A stretch of 33,640 nt of DNA, taken from assembly GCA_900660155.1 (NCBI GenBank), contig CABFPE010000035.1, forward strand, positions 1,051,573-1,085,212, given 5' to 3'. Each line of letters starts with the position of its first letter. Positions within the stretch are counted from its first letter, which is position 1. The DNA is from Hofstenia miamia (taxonomy: Eukaryota; Xenacoelomorpha; Acoela; Hofsteniidae). The translations under genes and the position numbers were made by a program. Positions 11,936 to 22,780 of the stretch are shown here, one piece after another. The notes beneath the pieces were generated by a model. The model saw only the letters and a list, made by a program, of their open reading frames with translations. It was not told where the DNA came from and made no database searches.

Positions 11936-12011
11936 ACCTCTCTCCATTTGCGTCCTCCTACTCTTGAGATTGTACCTCTCTCCATTTGCGTCCTCCTACT
12001 CTTGAGATTGT
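11936..12011 (-). repeat. 38-bp exact tandem duplication in integrase
   Basis: Bases 11936-11973 and 11974-12011 are identical. The unit codes for the RVGGRKWRE region of integrase. Because 38 is not a multiple of three it shifts the frame. It begins only 20 bases from the assembly gap, so it may be a real slip or an assembly-edge error. Confidence 0.9.
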
Positions 12012-14256
12012 GACTCTAATCAATTTTATCAAGGTTCTATTCAGTCTCTCCACCACACCATTCACTTGTGGGTGGTATGCTGCTGTTCTTTCACTTATGA
12101 CTTCTAGTAGGCGTGCCATTTCTTGGAACATGTTGCTCTCAAATTGTGGCCCCTTATCCATAATTATCGTCTCCATTGGCCCAAACTTCAGGATCTATTC
12201 CTTCATTACTATGTTGGCAGTTGTTTCAGCCGTCATGTTCTTCATCAGAACTAGCTTCATGTATTTAGTGAAATTGTCCACCATCACTAAGAGGTACTGG
12301 TACCCCTCCTCATCTTTAGAGAACATTTGTTATGGAGGAGACATCCCATACATTTTTTGATGATCTCTTCCTTGACCTTCCGTATTGCCATTGTAAAAAT
12401 CTTGCATTGAACATGCTCTCCATTTGTGTGATGCCTAAATGGCCCTTCCTTACTAGTTCATGTTTAAAGTACTGTGGTATTGCAATTCTATTGGTTTGTC
12501 CTTCCACATATAGGAGTCCATTCTTGTTCCTTTTCCATCTGTACCCCTTGTAGTAACTTGCAGTTAACTTGGATAATTTCACAATTGGCTCTTGTAATTT
12601 TTTTATGATTTTAATTAATATCACGTCATCCTTCTGTTTTTCTATAATTTCAGACTCTGATATTTCCTCCTTTATTGTGATTGGTAGCACTGCTTGTCCC
12701 TTCTTGTTAACATTCATCTCTGGAAGCCCCTCATACTCTGTGTGTGGTAGAAATTGTAACTGCTTTTTCTCTCTGTCTTCCTTGGTTGTGTCTCTCTGAT
12801 ACTCAGGAAGCACAGTCCAAAAGTCAGCATTCATATGCAGTGTCCCTCTTTGGTGTTCAATCATGAAGGTGAATTCATTTAGGTATTCAATCCATCTCAA
12901 CACTATTCCTGATTTATCACCTGAAAATTTCTTGAGCCATGCCAATTTGCTGTTGTCAATGCAAACTCTAAATTGCCATCCTATTAGGAAGTGCCTAAAC
13001 TTTTTTATGCTCTTGATCAGTACCAGCATCTCTAGTTTTGTTGACCCATAGTTCTCTTCACTTGATTTCAACTTGTGACTAAAGAATTGTATGGGTACTT
13101 CCTTGCCATCCTTTAGTTGTCCCAGCATTGCTCCAAACACTACCTTGCTGGCATTGCAGTCCAGTTGTTTCATTGTAATTAGGCATGTTTAGTGATGGCA
13201 ATTTTGCTAGTTCTTCTTTTATCCTGTCTAGCTCCTCCTGCTCTTGCCATGTCCATATAAATGGTACTGACTTTCTCATCAGCCACGTCATCTTGGCAGT
13301 TTTACCCTGTGATGTTCAGGATAAATGGGCTGTAATAATTGAAGAAGCCCATTATACTCTGGATGTTTTTCTTGTTGTTTGGTTTCTCTATTCTCCTGAT
13401 CATATCTCTTGTGTTGTCCTTAATGCATATTTGCCCTTTTTCAGTGACTCGTCCTAAGAATATGATTTTCTCCTTTAAAATGTTGCACTTGTTTCTGTTG
13501 ATTCTCAGGCCAGCTTTTTGGAGGATTGATAATGTTCATTCCAGTTTCTGCAGGTGTTCCTTGATTGTGTTGCTCAACATGATGATGTCATCTATATATG
13601 CATTTACTCCATCCTCCATCTTGTGTTTCTTATTTTTCAACACTTTCATTATGTATCTTTGAACTGTTGCAGGTGCATTACAGAGACCAAACGCCATTTA
13701 TATCCATTTGTACAGACTGTAAAATTATAAACGCCATCTTTTCTATGTCTTCCTCTTCAATTCTCACCTGCCAATATGCCTTGCATAAGTCTACTGAAGT
13801 GAAGTACTTATGTTTGCTCACTTCATATAGCATGTCCTCTATCTTTGGCAGTGGGTATGAGTCTTTTTTGTTACTTCATTCAACTTCTGGAAGTCTATGC
13901 ATAACCTGTGTTTGTCTCCCTGCTTCATGAATGCTGTGGGTGCAGCTTATGGGCTCTTGCTTGGTTGTATTATTTTCTTATCAATTAATTCATTGAGTAT
14001 CCTGTTGTATTCATCTTTCATCTGCTCTGGTACTCTCCTTGCTGACAGTTTTATTGGTTTGTTTGTTGTCATAATGATCTATATGTGTTTCACCAATCAC
14101 TTGTCCCACACTTATTTCTCCATAGTTGAATATTTGTTTGTATCTCTCTAGCACCTCTCAAAGTTGTTGTAATTGTGCTGCTCTCAGGAGTTGGTATTCC
14201 TCTTTCGCCAATTCGGGTATTTTGTACTGATCTTCTTCTTTGGCTTTCATCCCTCT

Positions 14257-14324
14257 GCCCTTGAGTCAGCTGTGGGGAGTACTCGCTACATCAATGGATT
14301 TTGTCCACTCATCCTTGAGTTGGC
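14257..14324 (-). repeat. Two copies of the 14-bp R-F/L-E/K-G motif in the pol linker
   Basis: Minus-strand GCTGACTCAAGGGC (14257-14270) and GCCAACTCAAGGAT (14311-14324), 54 bp apart. They match the pair at 25255 and 25309 in element B, also 54 bp apart. In the pol frame each is read N-GC, then CGA/TGA/CAA, then CTC, AAG. Confidence 0.7.
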
Positions 14325-15137
14325 AGTGTGGAGTACCTCCTGTTTTCATTTGTAAGTCCACAAGTTGACCATACAAACTACTCTGCTCATTGATGTCTTC
14401 CATTGCTCTCCAAATAGCTTTGATACTAGATCTGACATACTGTCCAAATATTCGTTCATTTGCTTTCTTCACATTGATATTTCAATTCATTGCATTGAGT
14501 ATTGGGACTTTTCCTCTGCTGTTTTTTATTGTACATATGCTTGACGGCATTGACACTCTCTTTGAATTGATCCCTTTGTTGTTGTAAATCATTATGTCTG
14601 CTGTTATTGTGTCTTCTGTTTTCACTCTGTGCATGCCCCATTGGTATGGTTGCAACTTTATATGTTCCTCCAATTCGAAAACTATTGTTGATGGCTTTCC
14701 CTCTTGCTCTTCAATTTTGATTTCCTCTTCCTATACTTTGATCATTCTGTCAGCATAATTTATTACACATCCATTTTTTGTCAGCAAATTGTCACCTAAT
14801 ATCACCTCATAGGGCAGTAAGTTGTTGTGGGTGTCTATTACCACTAGTGTTTGCTTGAATGTTGTATTTGTTATTCTAATCTGTACTGCCTCAATCTTTC
14901 CTTTCATGTCTATGTACTCTCCAGATGCATTAATTAGTCTTTTGTTTGAACACTGTAAGTCTTCTCATTTAAATCCCAATTTTGTCATGCACTCATCTGT
15001 TATTATTGATGTTGCTGCTCCTGTATCGATCATTGCTTTTGTTAAAATCCCATTTATCATTATCTTTATCATACTAATGTTATCCAAATTCATCATAATC
15101 ATTATCAGTGCTTGGTTTTTTTGAGTTGGTGCTCTGA

Positions 15138-16644
15138 CTAGTATTCCAATTCTTCCTCTGTTTGGGGATCCTCTGGCAATTCTAATTCAGATTCAATTAT
15201 GTCCTTGTCATCATAATATGCTTCTTCCTCTCTGATCATATTGATTTGCTTTCTGCACTCATCCTTTCTGTGCCCCTTTTGTCCACAAGCATAGCACTTT
15301 ATATCTCTTTCTCTTACTTTCTTTGATTTCCCATCCTTGTTTTTTATGTTGATGAATTCTTCTGTCTTCTTCTCTTTGTATGCCTTGGTGTTCCCTGTCT
15401 GTGTTTTTTAGTTATTTCTCCATTTTCCTTATTCCATATTGCCTTTTTGTAGATGGGAGCATTATTCTCTATTGTTGCCTGTATGTCTATGGCTTTCCTG
15501 ATCATTTTCTCCAGCTTCTCATCCACATCACACTTAATTTTGAATTGTGTACAGATGTTCTCTGGCATGCCTTTGCAGATGTGAGAGAAGAGATCATACT
15601 TGGAATATGTGCTTTCCCTTGAATTTTGGATATCATCTGTCTTTCACATCTTTGTGGAATTTAATATAATTCAGTATTGGTTTTTAAAGCTTTTGTTTTC
15701 ATAATAGTCTACAAAGTCTCTGATTAATAATTTGTAATTTTGTTTTGTATCTGCATCAAGGAGCAAGTAGTGTTGAGAGGCCTTTGGTTCGTTTCCTCTC
15801 CACCATTGCAATCTTGAACATTTGCAGCCATTCCAAAAATGTCGGGTTGTAGCTGTCCACTTTCCCATTAAATTTAGGCAGAGTTGCCTTACATGGTATT
15901 GTATCATTGTGACTATTTTCTGGCAGCATTGAGTTCTCATAGATTGGTTTCTTTTGTCTATTCATTTGTTCACTAACTGTGAGTTGACTTGTCACAACTC
16001 TCATTATCTCATTTATTATTTTCCTTTTTTCTTCTTCCTCCTCTTCCTCCATTTCTCTGAAGTGTTTTTTAAAATCTGTGGGTGATGCTTGTAAGCTCCT
16101 TTCCTCCCTCTGTTCTATTGTTCTTTCATACGTTGCTGTCACTTTCGGATTTTCCCCTTTGTTTTCTCATAGTTTTTCCAGTTTCCATCTCAGATCCTCT
16201 ATTTCTCTCTTTTGATTTTCGTGATCTTCATCTCTGTCTAACTCTGTCCATCTAAGTTTATCTTTGAGCTGTTCAATCTCTTGGGCTTGGATATCATTGT
16301 CCAGGATTTGTTAAGGACTTGATATCTTTCTGGAAATGTTTGCTTTGGTTATCCAAATGGTTATCCACTTCAATCTTCAGCTTGCTTAGTGCATTCTCAT
16401 TCTCTTGTTCCAATGACAACATTCTTTCCATTAATTGTTGTATCTCAGCTCTCAATATCATTTTTGTTTCATTTGTTTGGCATAGAATGTTTAGAACTTC
16501 ATCAGATCCTGTTTCTGGGGACTTGTGTAGGGTTTCCAGTTCTATGGGGGATACATCTGTCTCTGAAAGCTCTCTCCTTGGGATGGGGGTTGTTTTCTTT
16601 GTGCCTGCTTTGGTGCTGCCTTTTTTTCCTCATGTGTTTGGCAT
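15138..16644 (-). pseudogene. gag: Element M: gag (coiled coil, capsid-like, zinc knuckle)
   Basis: Structural polyprotein remnant. It starts at ATG 16644-16642, followed at codon 5 by TGA (probably a decayed CGA). The N-terminal half is a coiled-coil-rich segment (MERMLSLEQENENALSKLKIE), shortened relative to B by roughly 130 bp near 16310. The middle is a capsid-like block (KATLPKFNGKVDSYNPTFLEW, then HYLLLDADTKQNYKLLIRDFV) broken by a frameshift near 15790. The C-terminal end holds an intact CCHC zinc knuckle at 15255-15296 (CYACGQKGHRKDEC), which binds element RNA in this family. A TAG stop sits at 15140-15138; pol is already open in the -1 frame at that point. Confidence 0.8.
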
Positions 16645-16856
16645 CTTTAAGTACAAATAGTAGTGGCTGGTAGATTAGTGTGACTTGTTGTCTTTCCCCT
16701 GCTCTATGTTAGGTATAGTTGTAGTTGTTGACTCGTAGCTGGCTGTATGTTACATCTGCTTCCTTGCATGTTTCTGCTATTCAGTTGCTCTGGTACTTTG
16801 TTGAATTAAGTTCCAAGTTCAGATGTTGAACTCATTGTTCTTCTTCTGTTGTTCAT

Positions 16857-16874
16857 TATCTGTCATGGTCACCA
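16857..16874 (-). other. Element M primer-binding site
   Basis: Read on the minus strand, TGGTGACCATGACAG follows the LTR's last base directly. Element B has TGGCGACTATGACAG in the same place. TGG right after the LTR is the complement of a tRNA CCA end. I cannot say which tRNA. Confidence 0.7.
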
Positions 16875-18020
16875 TGTAGCATCCACTACCAAGCATTGAT
16901 GTAGGTTAAATGATTCTTTTAAATTATTATTTCACTTCATCTGCGGGTAGGGATGTACTCATGTTAGCTATTTACTGTACATACTTCTGTTAATCTTCCC
17001 TTTACTGAAATAACTGAATACTATTTAGGTACTCCGTCATCATAGCTCTGCTCTATGGGTGGTGTATATTTGGCCTCTGGCTGACTCTGATCTCTGCATC
17101 ATTTCACTTGTGTTTCCATAGCTGATCTAGGTTGCTTCAAACCTCAGCTCAATAAAGTTCTTATGTGTTCCCTATCCTAACTCAGTGTAGTTCTCAATGC
17201 AAATTGTAACTGACTTAAACTCAATTTGTATAATGTATTTAATTCACTTCACAACCTTGCAATGTCACTAGCAGCTTAATAATTATTACTTCAGCCATTA
17301 CCAAAAACTATTGGCTTTAATTGAGTTAATATAATTAAGTTACATAATAACTTGCAGCTTTCTACTTTACATTTAAATAACATAATACATACTCAGTCAA
17401 TTTATCAGTCTGTTATAGGTCACCTAAGCCTATCAGATAAAATATGTATAACCTACATTAGGCTATCCAGCCCTTTCTTACTGATGTTAATTATTGATTA
17501 CATGTAAATGATCAAATCAATAGCCAGCTAAATGGAGAAAAACTCCTATTCATATACCTAACATAAATGCAGGTTCATGGTTTGGATCAAGGACCCTTGA
17601 GTCGCTCCTGATATGTTCCCAAACCACTACTACTGCATTTACCATTTAGCTTGACATTATGTAATCAAACCAATATAAAATCTAAGAATAAGATTTCCAA
17701 AGAATTTACTTCAACATTTTCCAAATTAATTTCAGCTCTATTTATACTCTGATTCAAAAAGTACCTGTTGTTTGAAATTTGAATTTATGTTGTCTGCCAA
17801 AATGGCTGAAAATAATGGAAGTGAATTTGCCCCCTTCATTTTGTCAAAATTTGACGAAAAGTACTAATTTGCTATGTTATTACTTGGTTGCATTTTACAA
17901 AGATAATTCTGATAATTAAACTAAAATTGTTTTTCTAAATAATCATACTTCGATCTTAGTTTCACCTAATCATCTGATCTTCTTTCTTCATTAGCAGCAT
18001 TTTCTTTGGAGTATGCTACA
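16875..18020 (-). mobile_element. Element M 5' LTR (B-type)
   Basis: 1,146 bp bounded by TGTAGCAT and ATGCTACA. It is the reverse complement, with moderate divergence, of 21414-22549 and carries a reversed TATAAATAG at 17738-17746. Its inner end joins the primer-binding site, so it is the 5' LTR of the minus-strand element. Five bases outside it are TCAGG; the partner 3' LTR of M is lost. Confidence 0.9.
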
Positions 18021-18543
18021 TCAGGGCTGTTACAATATGGTCACTTCTGCAACCTTCTGCTGTGGCAATGAGTTCTTTAGTGTTAGTAGAGTTCCCAGCC
18101 CCTGATTCTACATTAATGACTCAAATGGCATCTTGCCAGCATGGTGCAGATGACAATGAATAAATTAACCACAGGCATAACTCACCATGATGTTGTGGTG
18201 ATCAACTCTATACACATTGCAATGAACTTTTCACTAGTTGTTATTTACTGATAACACATTGTGTTCCTTTTACAGAACTCATGAGGATTTAAAATGCAAG
18301 GAAATATAGCTTAATAGATTGTTTGTATTAATTAAATGTTTAAGTTAAATTTTAAATATCTGTTCTAGCTTGTTTGTCAAAAGGCCAACCACATGACATT
18401 TAGCCAAACTATTTTTGCGTCTTTTTTGTGTCTTGTTTTATATTGATTAAAAGTAAATCATTTACAAAACTATTGTTCTAAATAAAATTCTACTTAATAT
18501 TGCACTCTAATTATTTTGGTCAGAAAATGCACCTTTAAGTTTG
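18021..18543. other. Spacer with no recognised feature
   Basis: About 520 bp of AT-rich sequence between element M and the next LTR. No open frame of note, no repeat shared with the rest of the window and no RNA gene that I recognise. It may be original host sequence. Confidence 0.5.
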
Positions 18544-19721
18544 TGTAGCATAATCCAATTAAAAAGAAAAGTAACTAAGATCAAAATGAAAGAAAAAGTA
18601 AAATAATAAAAATCTGCTTCACTATTTAATAAGATTTGCTATTAAGACTGATTTTAATAATTGTATGAACAAATACATGTCACCAACACTTTTTGACATA
18701 AATCAGAGGACTAATGACCCTTCCTTTATTTTAGTCTATGGACATTAGCATTGTAGAACTTTTACATTGATTAGCAGAATTTAAACATCAACAGGTACTT
18801 GTTTTTCTTGCAAACATGTTTGTATAATTATCATATAAAAAGGTACTAAGAAAAAATATTAGTTGATGAAATATATTCTTCAGAATTATACATATATTCT
18901 ATTATCACTGGTTTGCTTTATTATTACAATGCAAAGTTAAGCATTTTATGCATAGTAGCAATCAGGAAGCCATTTCAAGGATGACTATATAGGACTGTGT
19001 CCCTGATTGTGAAATGCATTTAAGTTACAGATATGTATAGGGCTTTTCTAATTGAGCATAGCTCAGTATCTTTCAGATTTGTTTAGTAATAAATTCATGG
19101 AAGGTGAACAAGGCAACCTTAGGATTACTTATACATTATTTTAGATCCTAATTCTGTTGATGATAAATGACTGATGAGAGACCAAGTTTGTTAAATGACT
19201 AATGATTATACTTTATTTTTAGTTGAAGGTTAGGAAGCTGCTCATATTTAGTAGTCATATATAAGCTTTAATTATTTTTATATGTTGTATAACAACTAGT
19301 GTCAATTCACACTAACAGTTTGTGTTATTACATGTTATCACGCAATAAATAAGTCTAATTGTGTCATGTTTATTTATTCATGACTAAGTAGGTCACACAT
19401 AATACTCCTTCCTTTCTGAGCATGAGCTGAGTCATCAGTGTCTAGAAACATTACAATGAATAGAATGTTGGTGAATGGATTTGGCATTAGCTGATGCCCA
19501 CTATCAAACTGGAGTTGCTGGTTACCTAAAAAGTAATTTATTATGAATCAAGTGAAAGCAATATTACTTATTTCTAAGTCATTCTAAAGACTAGTCAGTT
19601 TGAGAGATAGACATTGCCCTGCAATGGGAATCTGTCAAACAACAAAGTGAATTGCTATTGTTAATGCACATCCAACCATGATAGAAGACAGAATCCTAAT
19701 AACACCAAGGATATAGCTACA
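18544..19721 (+). mobile_element. Highly diverged B-type LTR
   Basis: Starts TGTAGCATAATCCAA and stays colinear with the other B-type LTRs through widely spaced anchors: CAACAGGTACTT near 18790, TGGTTTGCTTTATTATTAC near 18910, TGAAATGCATTTAAGTTACAG near 19010 and TTAGGAAGCTGC near 19230. It ends near ATAGCTACA (19713-19721). Identity between anchors is low, so it is the oldest B-type copy here. The last three bases of the spacer before it are TTG; no clear target duplication remains. Confidence 0.65.
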
Positions 19722-19740
19722 TTAACTGATAACACCTTTG

Positions 19741-20909
19741 TGTAGCATAATCCAAGAATCAATGCTGCAAAAGGAAACTAAGAAAGAGATTAGTCAGTGA
19801 GAAAAGATTAACATTGAATTGAATTATGATTAAATTAGCATTAATTAAATCAATTTAAGTTTAGCATCATTAATTTTGTAAAATGCAACTAAGAGAGAAC
19901 ATTACCAAATAGTACTTGTTGAAACAATTTGCAAAACAAAGAGGGCAATATTGCTTCCATTATTTTTAGCCATCTTGGCAGACAATTCAAATTTCAAATC
20001 AACAGATACTTTTTGATCTGGAACTATAAATAGGGAAAAATCATTTGGAGAACTGTTGAAGTAAATTCTTTGAAAATCTTATTTTTAGATTCAATTTGGT
20101 TTGCATATTATTTCAGAATGTCAAGCAAAACAGCAAATGCATTAGTTGTGGTGAGGATACATATTGAGAGCAATTTAAAGGTTCCTTTATCCAAACTGTG
20201 AAACTGCATTTAGGTTAGGGGTATGATTAGGAGTTTTTCTCCATTTAGCTAACTATCAATTATTTCAACAACATGTATGCAATAATGAAACTTCTGAGAA
20301 ACAGTTGGATAACTTATCATAGGTTATTATATTTTATATTAACTAGCCTACATAGGAGACCTATAAATATACTGATAATGAGACTGAGCATGTATTACTA
20401 ATTAAATGTAAGTTAGGAAGCTGCAAGTAATTATCTATGTAATTATTTGAAATTATTTAAAGCCAGTATTTTTCAGTAATGGCTAAATAATATTTATTAA
20501 GCAGCTAGTGACATTGCCAGGTTGCAAGTACAAATTGCACATTACAAATTGAGTTTAAGTCAGTTACATCCAGCCTTGAGGGTTGCACTGAGTTAGGATA
20601 GGGAACACATAAGCCACTTTATAGAGCTGAGATTTGGAGATGATCCATTAGCAGTGAAGATGCCTAAGTTTTGGAAGATTCAGAGATCAGAGTTGGCCAG
20701 AGGCCTAATGAAAGATCAGTCAATAGGGAAACTGCAACATTTGATCCACACCTAAATAGTGCTCAATTACCATGGAGTTAATCAAAGTTAACTACAAGTA
20801 TAATAGAGTAACGCAGTTAATGAAAGTACATCCCTACCCACACTTTACACAGAATTACATTCAAAAGGAATTAATCAAATTAAGTTAAAGCTTGGTAGCA
20901 GATGCTACA
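19741..20909 (+). mobile_element. Solo B-type LTR with TTTG target duplication
   Basis: 1,169 bp bounded by TGTAGCAT and ATGCTACA, with TATAAATAG at 20025-20033. TTTG lies directly before it (19737-19740) and again directly after it (20910-20913), a 4-bp target duplication. No primer-binding site or coding region follows, so it is a solo LTR left after recombination. Confidence 0.88.
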
Positions 20910-21079
20910 TTTGACATAGAAATACCAAACTCTTTCTAAGCTTCAAGAGACACAGAAACTGCCATTACCCTTATACTCATAGAACAAGAAAAAAACTGAA
21001 CAGCTACCTGATCTACTGAAATTTTTTTTTGATTTAAAAGACAAAAGGAAACTTTAAATGCATGGAAAATCAGGAAATC

Positions 21080-21413
21080 ACTGAAATGTCAACTTGCATG
21101 AAGTAACTTATAATTACAGCAAACTAAAATAGCCATTATAAAAAAACTATTGGCTTATAGATAAATAATTAAACAAGTAGCAGCTTCCTATCCTACATGT
21201 AATGTGTGTAATATCATACACAGTCTTGTTATTTGCCACTTTATCATCAATAACTTGGATCTAGAAAAAGTAACAATACAAAATCCTAAATTTGGATTAC
21301 TATCCTTATATCAAACTTGTTATTAACTTACATGTACTAATGAAATGGTAGTCAGCTAAACAAGTAATCAGAAAAACTCCTATTCATATTCTTAACTTAA
21401 GTGCAGTTAATGG
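21080..21413 (-). mobile_element. B-type LTR fragment, inverted
   Basis: Colinear with the middle of the element M LTR (about 17250-17580), for example AGCCATTA...ACTATTGGCTT and AGAAAAACTCCTATTCATAT. It ends at GTTAATGG, where the element B 5' LTR begins. Element B therefore appears to have inserted into an older LTR lying in the opposite direction. The left edge is approximate; 20914-21079 holds nothing recognisable. Confidence 0.7.
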
Positions 21414-22549
21414 TGTAGCATAATCCAAAGAATAATGCTGCAATAAAGAAGATTAGATGATTAGTCAAAACTAAGATTGAATTATGATTGTTAATTAGAA
21501 AAACAATTTAAGTTAATTATCAGATTATCTTTGTAAATGCAACCAAATAATAACATAGCAAATTAGTACTTGTCATCAAATAACTTGACTAAATGAAGGG
21601 GTGAAATTGCTTCCATTATTTTTAGCCATTTTGGTGGATGAACTAAATTCAAATTTCAAACAACAGGTACTTTTTGAATTAGAGTATAAATAGAGCTGAA
21701 ATTAATTTGGAAACTGTTGAAGTAAATTCTTAGAAAATTTTATTCTTAGATTTTATATTGGTTTGATTATTTATACATAATGTCAAGCTAAACAGTAAAT
21801 GCAGTAGTAGTGGTTTGGGAACATATTGGGAGTGACTCAAGGATCCTTGATCCAAACCATGAACCTGCATTTATTTTAGGTGTACAAATAGGAGTTTTTC
21901 TCCATTTAGCTGGCTATTGATGTGATCATTTACATGTAAGCAATAATCAACATTGGTAAACAAAGGGCTGGATAGCCTAATGTAGGTTATACATATTTTA
22001 TCTGATACACTTAGGTGACCTATAATAGACTGATAAATTGACTGAGCATGTATTATGTTATTTAAATGTAAATTAGGAAGCTGCAAGTTATTAAGTAACT
22101 TAATTAAAGCTAATAGTTTTTGGTAATGGCTAAAGTAATAATTATTAAGCAGCTAGTGACATTGCAAGGTTGCAAAGTGAATTAAATACACAGTACAAAT
22201 TGAATTTAAGTCAGTTACAAATTGCATTGAGAACTACACTGAGTTAGGATAGGGAATACATAAGAACTTTGTTGAGCTGAGGTTCAAAGCCACTTAGAAT
22301 GGCTATGGAAACATGAATGAAGTGATGCAGAGGTCAGAGTCGGCCGGAGGAAATAGATACACCATTCACAGAGCAGAGCTATGATGGCGGAATACCTAAA
22401 TAATATTCAATTATTTCAGTTAAAGAAAGATTAGCAGAAATATATATATTCAATAGCTAACATGAGTACATCCCTACCCACAGTTGACGTGAAACAATAG
22501 TTTAAAAGAATCATTTAACCTACATCAATGCTTGGTAGCAGATGCTACA
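21414..22549 (+). mobile_element. Element B 5' LTR (B-type)
   Basis: 1,136 bp with perfect 8-bp inverted ends TGTAGCAT/ATGCTACA and a TATAAATAG box at 21685-21693. The next base starts a primer-binding site and gag follows, so this is the 5' LTR of element B. Its first 604 bases differ by roughly 5% by eye from the LTR at 32968-33571. Confidence 0.92.
21685..21693 (+). promoter_or_regulatory. TATA box in element B 5' LTR
   Basis: TATAAATAG about 270 bases into the LTR, conserved in position and sequence in five LTR copies of this window, both A-type and B-type. Confidence 0.6.
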
Positions 22550-22565
22550 TGGCGACTATGACAGA
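22550..22565 (+). other. Element B primer-binding site
   Basis: TGGCGACTATGACAGA begins with the base after the LTR. It matches the element M site (TGGTGACCATGACAGA) with two differences. The priming tRNA is not identified. Confidence 0.7.
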
Positions 22566-22780
22566 TAAAGAACAACAGAAGAAGAACAGTCAGTTCAACA
22601 TCCAAACTTGGAACTTAAAGTCAACAAAGAATCAGAGCAACCAAAAAGAAGAATCATGCAAGGAAGCAGATCTAATATACAGCCAGCAATGAGTCAACAA
22701 CTACAACTACACCTAACATAGAGCAGGGGAAAGACAATGAGTCACACCAATCTACCAGCCACTACTACTTGTAATCAAAG

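Larger units (their letters stand above)
11917..15166 (-). pseudogene. pol: Element M: pol (protease, RT, RNase H, integrase), broken
   Basis: Minus strand, reading from right to left. Retropepsin has its DTGA active site at 15016-15027. A linker runs to about 14180 and carries two copies of the 14-bp repeat motif (14311-14324, 14257-14270). RT (about 14160-13300) has NAPATVQ near 13675 and YIDD at 13587-13598. RNase H (about 13170-12820) includes KLEMLVL and CIDNSKLAWLKK, keeping the Asp that E and B have lost. Integrase has MDKGPQFESN near 12140 and NGVVERLNRTL near 12050, with the catalytic Glu present. Pol lies in the -1 frame relative to gag and is open across the gag stop. Frameshifts occur near 13870, 13160, 12330 and 11974, the last from a 38-bp duplication. 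The integrase end disappears into the gap. Confidence 0.85.

Noticed and set aside
10834..12005. Long open frames across 10917-11916
   Set aside because: They consist of Ns and have no meaning.
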